Origin: Magnaporthiopsis rhizophila
Taxonomy: Eukaryota > Ascomycota > Sordariomycetes > Magnaporthales > Magnaporthaceae
Direction of reading: 5' to 3'
Length of the DNA stretch: 40,000 nucleotides
NCBI GenBank assembly: GCA_003049465.1
Contig: PYSS01000198.1
Location: forward strand, 1-40,000
Shown: positions 31,260-40,000 of the stretch, one piece after another
Layout of the letters: each line of letters begins with the position of its first letter
How positions within the stretch are numbered: position 1 is the first letter of the stretch
Notes under the pieces: model-generated
The model's input: the letters and a program-made list of their open reading frames with translations, nothing else
The model's database searches: none
What the model was told of the DNA's origin: nothing
Program-made: the position numbers and the translations under genes

Positions 31260-32426
31260 TTACTCCGACTCCTCGCCCTCGGCGTCTTCGTCGTCGTCCT
31301 CATCGTCATCGTCCTCCTTCACCGGGGGCTCCCACGCGTCCTCGAGCTTCAGTCCCTTGCCCGTGGGCTCCGGGCAGTTGTAGGAAGCACCGAGAAGCTG
31401 GGAAACCGAGGCGTGGTAGCCGTCGAGGGCGGAGTCGGTCAAGGGCTTCTCCGGTGGGTCGTAAAGTCCCATGCCGATCAGGATCTCCCCTTCCTCCTCC
31501 TCCGCCTCGTCCTCCTCGAGCTGGTTGCCGTCCTCGGACGAGATCACTGGCTCGGGGGCGTGGGCCGCCGGGTAAGTCTGGGGAGGAGTAGGTGGTGAAG
31601 CAGCAGCGTCCTTGTCGAATCCGTTCTGGGTGAAGGCGGCCCAGTGAGCAGCAGCCTCCGACAGGGCGCTCGGCGGCGCCTTGGTGCTCTGATCGTCAAG
31701 CTCCGGGCAGTCGGAGGTGGGCGAGACGGCCGCCTTGGATGGCCGGGCCGGCGCGGCGACCCACTCATCCCTCAGCGTGTACTGGGCAGCGTCAAAAGTC
31801 GAGTAGGGGAGCGACAATGGCGAGAAGGCACTGGGCGAGCTGTACCCTGAGAAGGCCGCAGGCGTCGGAGGAAACTGGGACTGATATTGGGTGTAGATAT
31901 CGACCTCGCTGTACGAGGGGAAAGGGTACTGCGTCAGAGGCGAGGTCTGTTGGGGCTGCTGGTACGTGTAGAGCTGCTGCTGCTGCTGCTGGGGCTGCTG
32001 CTGTGGGAGCTGTGCCATCTGAGTCGAAGGGTGCCAGCTCACAGGGCGGGCTGCCCTCTTCGCAGGGTCGGCATGGATTTGCTCGACCGCAGGACTGGGG
32101 ATGAATGCCTGCTCCAGAAGTTGCTGATTCCTCCTCGCAAACACACCATCATTGACCATGGTTCTCCTCCTGGCCTGCATGAGGGCGGACCTCGGGCTGT
32201 TGTTTGCGCTGGCGGACGGCTTCACAACCCGCATCGCGTTGCCGGCGTGCTGGCTGTGGCTGTGGCTATGAGAGTGTGCAGGCTGTCCATTGGAGCCTCG
32301 CGAATATCTCCTCGCCTGTTGAGACATGGTGATTTGCCTGGAGATTTCGTCGAGGAAGGCATGATGCCTGACGGGAGAAGGGCCGCCAACGAGGTTGGGG
32401 CCCATATACGATGTCATGGGCATCAT
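31260..32426 (-). CDS. Fungal orphan protein with poly-Q, conserved-looking ILIGMGLYDPP motif and acidic tail
   Basis: Intronless, 388 residues, no named family recognised. The N-terminal third is basic, with a HSHSHSHSQH run (51-60) and an Arg-rich MQARRRTM (83-90). A glutamine run lies at 142-151, followed by a long Pro/Ser/Tyr-rich disordered part. The C-terminus holds the two segments most likely to be conserved, ILIGMGLYDPPEKP (315-328) and GLKLEDAWEPP (358-368), and then an Asp/Glu tail to the end (371-388). No signal peptide, membrane segment or DNA-binding fold was seen. The composition suggests a nuclear or cytoplasmic disordered regulator, which is inference. Two adjacent ATGs start the frame. 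The leader contains an AAC repeat. Long gene-free DNA on its upstream side would fit complex regulation. Confidence 0.8.
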   Translation of the reverse strand: MMPMTSYMGPNLVGGPSPVRHHAFLDEISRQITMSQQARRYSRGSNGQPAHSHSHSHSQHAGNAMRVVKPSASANNSPRSALMQARRRTMVNDGVFARRNQQLLEQAFIPSPAVEQIHADPAKRAARPVSWHPSTQMAQLPQQQPQQQQQQLYTYQQPQQTSPLTQYPFPSYSEVDIYTQYQSQFPPTPAAFSGYSSPSAFSPLSLPYSTFDAAQYTLRDEWVAAPARPSKAAVSPTSDCPELDDQSTKAPPSALSEAAAHWAAFTQNGFDKDAAASPPTPPQTYPAAHAPEPVISSEDGNQLEEDEAEEEEGEILIGMGLYDPPEKPLTDSALDGYHASVSQLLGASYNCPEPTGKGLKLEDAWEPPVKEDDDDEDDDEDAEGEESE

Positions 32427-32494
32427 TTTGTGAGGTTGGTGGAAGACGTGAAGACGAAAAGTATTGGCAAAGGTGTGATGTGGTTGAGATTATG

Positions 32495-32512
32495 GTTGTT
32501 GTTGTTGTTGTT
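32495..32512 (-). repeat. AAC trinucleotide repeat in the orphan gene's leader
   Basis: Six GTT units on the plus strand, so six AAC units about 70 bp upstream of the orphan gene's ATG and probably within its 5' UTR. CAA-rich leaders are unstructured and can favour translation; that effect is inferred. Confidence 0.7.
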
Positions 32513-35500
32513 GCAATCGACTGTGATGGTGGGAGTAGTGGTTGTGGTGGTCAGGTCGAGCTGGGGATGATATAAAGAACGGAGAGGTGAGCAAGACGGG
32601 AGGGGTGCGAAGCTGAAGGTATATCAAAACCCAAGTGCCAGGGGCGGAAGCAAACGGGGGATGTGGAGAGGCCCGTGAGATATTTCGGGCTAGTATGTCG
32701 AGAAACAACATGGGCATGGCCGGCATGTTGGAACCAAGGGGATAATAAATCAAACGGGGCCGATTGGCATGTGTGTGTCTTGTCAACCAGAGTGTGTGGG
32801 TGCGTGTGGCTCAAAGTAACGATAATAGCGTTGGAGTTGTTTCTGCTGCGTCATATGGCGGCTGCAAGGATTCCATGGCCTGCCTTTGCCTTGACTTCAC
32901 CTTGGGTCTGGTGAGAAAAATGTACATGGCAAGGATGTGGGACGGGGTACAAGCAAGGGAAAGTTTTTTTTTTTTCTTCCCAGGCTGCAGGCTCGGAGAT
33001 GGGGGAGTGTGAGGCTGGGGGTGCCTGTGTGGATTGTCCCAGAAAAAAAGTGGTGGATCAGACCGGGTTGCAGATGTTGTGGATGGATGGGGAACGGCGC
33101 AGAAAAGAAGACCAAAAAGAAGGGCAAAAAGGGAAAAAAGCAAATAAAAATGGGGATCGGTTTGCGTGTGATGGGCCCGGCCAATATTATCCAGCGTGGG
33201 CGCACGGCGGCTTTGACCCAACCAAGGGTGGCAGCAGGGGGACTGCGAGACCCTGGTGCGCAGCAGCATGGACGAGGTGTTCCGCCCAGTCAGCAGAAAG
33301 TCGGGTTGCAAACTCAACTCAACATGGAAGGACGAAGAGACATGCGGCCACGCCACCGCACACCCACCGTCCCTGGGGTGGCCTCGGAGGATCCATGGGA
33401 GGCGCTTGATCAGAGGCGGCTGCGTGCGCCGTCACAACCCAACCTAATCGCTCGCGTCGCCCGGTGCACCACATGGGTGGCAGCACCTGGAAGGACGCTG
33501 CGTGTCCTTCTGCCTGCGAATGCCAGTCGTTGCCTCGCTAGCCAGGAAAATAAGCCCGTCCTGGGCCAGACGCCGTCGGTGCCAGTTCTGGCATGGGGAG
33601 CGAGGCTGGCTGCTGCGGCGGCGGCTTTTTTTCTCAGGTACTTTGGCATTCGTTTCCGGCGGGTTCCAAAGGGGGCACTTGGTCCACGTCCTCCCACACA
33701 GAAAGTCCAGGTACCGCGCGGAAATGTACAGTACATATTGTACATTGAGCGTCGGCTCCGGGGGATGGGGATGCAACTGTTGCATCATGACCATGACGAC
33801 TTTGATGGCCGACCGACAAGGCCCCTCCTCTCTCGTTGCACTCACGCCCCTGGTTCACCCACTCCCCACCAGCTCCCTGCCTTGGTCTGGCCAGCCAGCC
33901 CCGTGCTGTGCGACGGCCTTGGGAGCGGGGAGGGAAGCATCTGCGTACTGTGCTTGATGTAGGCGCTGGTCTCGTTCTCTGCGCCACTGGTGACGAACCC
34001 CTGCTCAGGGCGGTTTCTGGAAGGAGAATAAAAACACAAAAGATAAAAAGGGTTGTTGCGTGCGGGTGGAGATGACAGGGACAAGGGCAGACAAAGAGAC
34101 AGCCAGCGAGAGCGAGGGACGGACGGGGCTCGCTCCATCGCTCCAGTCCCAACAACCCTTGACCGGCTTATTCGCAGGAGAAACACAGCACCCGTCCATA
34201 GGCCGGCAAGGGCATGGGGACCATGCAAGCCATGGCACGAAACAGAGCGGCGCTCAGCTCCCCTTTTCGGCATGTGTTTGTCGGATGGCCCATCCCTGTC
34301 AGCAGGTAGCACCCAGCGCTGTTCTGGGAGCCACCGAGAGCCCTGTCTCAGACGCCCTGCCAGCTGGTCGACCGACCATCGGCACCCCGCTCCCCCTGGC
34401 CCACCCTCCACGGAAAGCGGAACCCCACACCATGCGTGATTATCACAGTTCTGTCTTCGGTCGGTAGTCGTGGGCCGTGGGCAAGGAGGCCAGGCCGCAG
34501 GATATGGATGATGAACCGCTGCTTGGGATTATTGATTACCAGGCACTTAGCTGTGCTGTCCTGGCGGTACTGCACCTGTTGATGCTGATGCTGATGCTGC
34601 CGTGTTGCGAGGAAGGCTTAAAGGGACACAAACATTCGTTGGCGATACACAAAAGACATAAAAACGGGGCAGGGCGCCTGGAATCGACGAAAAACTCGGC
34701 CCATACTTTCGTCGTCCATTATGACGATGCATGGAGGGCTACATGCAGCAACGGCGTCGATGTACAGTACGGAGTTTACCTAGGCTAGGTTTGCCTGTCA
34801 GGTGTGTGTGTCTGTGTGTGTGTTGTGTTTGGGTCAGAGGCACTGACCTTTTGTGGCCTGGAGCCCCCTGGTGTGGCGGTTCTTCAACGCAATAAAGGGA
34901 CCTAAGGAGGAGGGGCGCGAAAAGAGTTGTGGTGTGGCGACCGGGACAAAAAAGATGCTCGGTAGGGGAGGTTTTGGTTGGTCTAAAATCTGAAGCCGGC
35001 AGGCAGGCATTGCTGAACGGCGCTTTCCTTGCGAAGGGGCGTGGGGCAGGAGCAGTGGGGTAGCCGTATTATTTTCGATTTGCAGCCGGGGCGGGAACAC
35101 CTCCTTTTCCTAGCCCGTCATCGTCAGCAATTTTGGCTGTGCTTAGGGCGGGGGCGTTCGACGGAGGGCTCCAGGGAGGGGTCCACCCAGCAGCCGTAGC
35201 CAGCGGCCAATTTGGAAAGCCGCGCCTGCGCCGAGCGAGGGGCCAGAGAGCACCCAGCACCGCGACCATTGCCGCCGCAGCGAAAGCGCCGAGCGCGGAG
35301 CCCCTGCAACCCGCCCTGATCCTTTTCTGTCGAAGGAGGTGTTGACCGCCCGAGCGAGGCCAGGCCAGCAACCAAGTCCGGTCTCAGCCTGGCGTGTGCA
35401 TGTATCCGTTGCGCGCACCCTTTCCATCCATCCAATTCATTTGATGGGACATGGAACCGTCTCCTTTCCGCCAGGATTTATTTCCCTCCACACACCAACG

Positions 35501-35563
35501 CCGCCAAGCGCGTGCACGCGCCCGTAGGACGGGTACATGCCAAGCGCGGATTTGGAGTCGCCA

Positions 35564-35578
35564 TTTTTTTTTTTTTTT
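35564..35578 (+). repeat. 15-nt poly-T tract
   Basis: Homopolymer run within gene-free DNA; no linked gene was recognised. Confidence 0.75.
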
Positions 35579-38500
35579 CTCTATCTCGTCTTCGGCTCAC
35601 GACGATCGCACCAATGGAAGCCGGCGGGGACAGGCGTGCACACGTGAGTGACCATTTTTGCATGTAAGGTCGCCACAGCTGAAGGATGGAAGGGGCGGGC
35701 GGGGCCAAACTTGGACGACACGGGCTGGCTATGGTGGTCAGTCGGCTGGCGGCGCTGCTGGTCCGCCGGTCCCCGGTCCAAATTTTGTTCTATTGTGTCT
35801 CGAAATGGAGGAGGCTTTTCTGCTGATCCCAGGCTCCAACAGCAAGCGGAGTTCAACGCACAAGTTCCGCATAGCACTGCACACTACACATAACATGCAA
35901 CTGCACCATGTCGGTGGATTCGGTTTCGTGTCCGCCCACACAACCTTCCCCATCCACCCGTCATCCTCGATCGCCTGCCCTGCTGCCTGACGCCTGACGG
36001 TTATTGCTGCTTTGACCGTCGGTCCCCGCGTGCTACTGAGGATCCTGCGACCATTTCCGACAGCCAGTGAGACGGATGGATGTAATTGATTACATTTGGG
36101 GCAGTACCAGCCAACCGATTTATTTTCGATTTGGAGGCACAGCGCCAGCTGGCCGCAGCCCGGTTAGTTTTATTGGCGTCGAACGCAGTCCAAGTCGGAG
36201 TTTAGCGACCAAGACCGCGGATTTTGTAGGATGAGTTTCCGTCCGAGAGTCAGGGCGGAGTGAGCATGCGTGCGTCATGGAAGCAGTTTGCGACAAAGAG
36301 AAAAGTAAAGAAAACCTCTATCTCGCCAGTTGTTGCTGAGCTCTAGCCGTGGCAGAGGCGGTCTGCATTTTCGGATCCTGGACCCTCCTCTGTTTTCTGC
36401 TGCCGACACCTCCAACAATCATGCGTCCCAGTCACTCGACCAAAGGACGGACTTGGATCGTCGGTCTGGTAAAGGCTCCTAATAACGCAGAGTGGGTGGC
36501 TGCACCAGCAGGACAGGTGAACGGATGTCTATTGCAAGATTTTCTGGCTTGCCGATCCACCACCTTGACCACCTTGGGCCTGGCCGGCTGGCTGTGGGAC
36601 AAGAAGGAAGACGAGAAAAATTCAGGGGCAAGGGGATCGATGGATGGGTGCAGAAGAAGGAAGGTCGCTTCTCGGACGGAGGGCATGACCGCCCACGGGC
36701 CGCCGGGGCGACAAAAGACCGGGCAGGGCAGGACAGGGCATGGCAGGGCACGGAATGGAGTGGATGAGACTGGGCCGCCGCCTTCTCGGACGGTCGCCTA
36801 GCAGATTGCAGTGCCGTGATTACAGATTGTGGCCAAAAGATTTCCAAGGATACACACAAGTTCCACCATCACAGCAAGCGCAGTACTTACTACTAAACTT
36901 ACTAAGGGCGTAGCACTCGGAACTCGACCCCCCTTTTTCCCTCCTCCAAAGAGGCACAGCGCTTGGAGGGGACAGGTCCCACCGTTATTGCGCCCAGGCT
37001 TTGAGGTTTCCAGCGGGAGCCCGCTACGTATGTACATACGCGCACTAACTAATCAGCCGCCTCGTGGTGGCCTGTGAGCGCGAATGCCGGCAAGGGCCGT
37101 GGTTCGTGGCGTGTGTGTCCTTGCGCACTATGGAAAGTAATCCCGGTTGAGTAGTGTCATAGACGGGGTGTGGTGGTGTGTGGGTGGGTGCATAATATGC
37201 TACGCCGAGCTGTGCTGTGCCCTACAGTATGCCTGCCTTTTTGTATGATCGCATATGGGCAGTTTTATTTTGGATTTTGGTCAAGACGTCCAACCCAAAA
37301 GGGGCTCATCACTGGTCCGGTCGGCGAGCCACCACTGGCGTCCGAGCCAGCCACGAGACCCAGGGAAGAGGCTGGTGTGCCAGCTGGTGTTGAAGTCACA
37401 CACACATACGCACCCTTGCTACCCTGCTACCCTGCTAGCCTGGCATTCCTGGCACACCCCTTTTGCTGCTGTTGCTGCCGACAAGACAGGGCCAACGTCT
37501 CCTGCCCCTCCACCTCACCTCACCGGTCCGTTCGTGTGTGCGTGCAATGCCAGCGGCACCCCCTGGGGTCGCATTCATCCATAAGAACCCCGGCTAAACA
37601 GAGAGCAAGGCAATCTGGAAGGATCGGCAGCCAGCAGCACGCGCGGCTGGCGGTGTAATTCGGCGGAATAACTTTGAATCTTTTTTTTTTCCCTCTTTCT
37701 TTGCCTTTCCCACCCTAGCCCGGCTCCACTTGTCAGACATCATCCCTTCTTTCGCGCCCCTCCAAGCAAGCACAAGCAAATCGAGCCGGTCTCCATCATA
37801 ACCGACTTGGCTGTTGTTTTTTTGGTGTTGCATTGCCAGTGATCCTGCAGTACTCCATCTGTCTTTTAACCCGCGGCAGACAAAGTGGGCGTGGTGATCT
37901 CCGAGGCAGCTCGCTCTCCTGCGACTTTCGTTCCCATCGCCCGCCCGCCGTCTCCAACACGCACCCACCGTGTGTTATCAGTCCACAGGGTTTTAGCGAT
38001 CCACGCTCCACCGCAGAGGCAACAGACAACTCGTGGATACTCTCGTTCGAATGCTGTCTTGGCTGATCCCTGTGCTGCGCTTACAAGGAGTGTGTGATGG
38101 ATGGATGGGAGAAAGAGGGAATGGCAACTCGCGTCCGTTTGAAGATGTGTATAACTTCCCGCATCCTTAGGAAAGGTGCATCCGGGAATTTAGATTGAGT
38201 CTACTCCTAGAGGTGGTGTCATGGACGGATGCACTTACTTGATCCAGTCACCACGGCTTCCCGGGCCCGTTCAAAGCTGGGCGAGCTGCAAGGCCAAGTC
38301 AGAAGATTATCTCCTGAACGTCTTTTTTCGCTGAGGCAACACATATCAGTATCAGACCGACAGCGTGTGGCCGAGGACTGCGATTGGCCGGCCCGAGCGG
38401 GTACGTGACGAATCGAAAGCAGAGCCTTGGACGGCTCCGAAATATATCCGCCCTGATGCTTTAGCGACGGGTACGTACCGTCTGGTCAGCCTTCCTCCCG

Positions 38501-40000
38501 GGTCGTATTTCGTCCAAAGCCCCGTCTGCCGACGTCACATTACAATGTTGTTCTCCATCTCGCAACCGACCGCCGCAACAGGCCGAAACCCAAAAACAGC
38601 GCGAAACACATGACAATGCCGTCGCCACACATTGTCCCTACTTTTGCGTTTTCGTTGCTGTGTGTCAGTCTGCAGGTCGCGAGCGATGCCAGCCTGTTTG
38701 CTTTACTGTTTGCTCCCAGCCTCCTTTTCCGTGCCCGATTCTGTATCGTGTGCCAAAAATGGAATGGCCGTCCGTCCTCCTATCTCCCCGGGCCGACTTG
38801 TCGCGTATTACACCCACATTTAGATTTGCTATAATGCTCCCTTACCCGCGTGTGACTGTTCACGGGGTCTGCAGATATCCGCACCATGTCCGCTCCTGTA
38901 CTCAAATGTCCTCGGTAGGGAAGGTCATCTAGGCTTTGAAACATAGGCTGTTGAGGGGACCGTGCTGTGCCAAGTGCCAATCCCATCCATTTGTGTTCCC
39001 GTCATGGTTCTTTTGCCTGGGGGAATTTCATGCGTCTAGAACCCATTGCGGATTTGTCGTTGCAGGGACGGGAACCCTTCCAATCACGAGACAGGCATGC
39101 ATCGGTTTTGTGGAGGGCCACAAGCCCATTCTGCTACAAAGGTTAAGCTCTTTTCAGATAAGGGCCGGATGATTGCAGATTTGATGGCTTGAGTTTTTAT
39201 TTCCATATTTCTCACCATGACGCATCAGAATTTCTCGCTCGCTCAGCTGCCGCCCGCTTGTATGTATTAGCCCTTTTTCCCGTGGCCGTATCAGACGTAG
39301 CCGGCCGGCTGGACATTCGCTTCGAAATTGGTCCGCCCAATGCACGGGAGCTTTACCACGGTTGCGACCCGATGCAGCGTCCATTTCGTCCCATCGCCAG
39401 ATGCAAATTGCCACTCGTGCCGGACCTATCGTGTTGAACAAGGCGCCCGTGACCAAAACCCCACCCGCCGGGGGCCTTGCGGTGATGGATGGAAGCGAAC
39501 TTTCCATGATGGGGAGGTCAAAGGTACCGGGGCTTTACGCGAGTCGCAGACATAACCACCAAGTACCATAACATGGTCTCGATGGGGTTAGGTTCTGTCT
39601 TGTTTTTTTTTTCTGGCGGTTCCACACGGGCCTGCCGTCCCAAAAAAGCAACCAGGGGCCCCACTAGCCCTGCTCCGTCCCACGGGCGGACCAACAACCA
39701 GGGCGGCCATGCACCACTACCACATATCACAACACCGCCACACCCACCCACCCTGTGGAAAAGCCCACACCCGCTGCAGGCCGTTTTGGTGGCGTTTCCG
39801 ACTCGCGAAAGAAGAGAGAGCCCGGGCAAACGCAAGGATCTTAATGAGATCCATCAGCAGCCGAGCCCTGTGATTGGGCCGAGTCGCAAAAACTGCTTGT
39901 CACGGCATGCCCACCCAGCTGGCGCGCTGGGGATTTGCAAGGGGTGTGTGGGAACGTCTGTAAAATACTGGACACCAAGGCGCACGCACGCCTGAGTCTC

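Larger units (their letters stand above)
32427..40000. other. 7.6-kb gene-free region upstream of the orphan gene
   Basis: I found no gene I can support up to the window edge. The longest open frame (32937-33962, plus strand, 341 codons) begins in a T tract and looks random. Recognised items: an AAC repeat next to the orphan gene, T runs (32966-32976, 35564-35578), a TTACCTAGGCTAGGT motif (34776-34790), TGTACAGTAC elements (33725 and 34761), GT-rich repeats (34802-34828), short GGCAGGGCA-type repeats (36722-36752) and TGGATGGATGG (38097-38108). No transposase, reverse transcriptase or long terminal repeat was seen. It may be a long promoter, carry non-coding RNA, or include the flank of a gene beyond the edge. 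Confidence 0.5.

Noticed and set aside
32937..33962. 341-codon open frame on the plus strand in gene-free DNA
   Set aside because: It runs through a T tract coding a Phe run and has random-looking, Arg/Pro/Gly-rich composition with no domain.
36349..36801. 150-codon open frame on the plus strand
   Set aside because: Low-complexity Gly/Arg/Thr-rich end from short GGGCA repeats; no family features and no supporting splice signals.
38610..38834. 74-codon frame with a hydrophobic N-terminus
   Set aside because: Could pass as a small secreted protein, but the hydrophobic stretch is short, the rest looks random and there is no supporting context.
1..40000. tRNA, 5S rRNA and CRISPR arrays
   Set aside because: Searched by eye for T-loop (GTTCGA-type) pairs with acceptor stems, 5S-like boxes and regularly spaced repeats; no convincing candidate was found, though a scan by tRNAscan-SE and Infernal would be decisive.

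Overview
This window is nuclear DNA from a filamentous ascomycete (Pezizomycotina, most likely Sordariomycetes). The evidence is short introns (61-152 nt, one of 411 nt) with GTAAGT-type donors and CTAAC-type branch points, GC-rich coding sequence, single-gene transcription units on both strands, an ER-retained PDI of the TigA/ERp38 type, and a relic of a LaeA-like methyltransferase family that is greatly expanded in this group. No bacterial operons, CRISPR arrays, rRNA or tRNA genes were found. Family assignments come from reading motifs; no database search was run.

Layout. 214-2823 (-): Dsc1/Tul1-type RING E3 ligase subunit of the Golgi Dsc complex. 3637-4035 (+): a 79-residue HSBP1-like coiled-coil protein in three exons. 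4483-5704 (-): PDI with two CGHC thioredoxin domains and a KDEL tail. 6269-6724 (+): ribosomal protein uS14 (Rps29), whose last coding exon is only 9 nt. 7643-9171 (-): mitochondrial EF-Tu. 10152-10926 (+): a degenerate LaeA-like SAM methyltransferase. 11270-13510 (-): membrane-anchored S33/TAP-like alpha/beta hydrolase. 14090-16171 (+): NAD kinase. 17564-18709 (-): secreted Ala-rich protein of unknown function with dibasic sites. 24144-25597 (-): glyoxalase II in eight exons. 26074-27567 (-): Las1 pre-rRNA endoribonuclease. 31260-32426 (-): fungal orphan protein with poly-Q and an acidic tail.

The genes do not form a biosynthetic cluster or a pathway. Most are housekeeping functions: protein quality control (Dsc1, PDI), translation in cytosol and mitochondria (uS14, EF-Tu), ribosome biogenesis (Las1), redox and detoxification (NAD kinase, glyoxalase II). 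Several pairs are divergent and share a promoter region: Dsc1/HSBP1-like, PDI/uS14 and hydrolase/NAD kinase. The right half is gene-poor: 18.7-24.1 kb, 27.6-31.3 kb and 32.4-40.0 kb hold only simple repeats, homopolymer tracts and short palindromes that I could recognise.

No clearly new multi-gene system is visible. The items most worth a second look are the methyltransferase relic with its recognisable SAM-binding loop, the two unknown proteins (secreted dibasic-site protein and acidic-tail orphan), the 9-nt terminal coding exon of uS14, the out-of-frame upstream ATG of the NAD kinase, and the recurring CCTAGGTA-type palindromes between genes.
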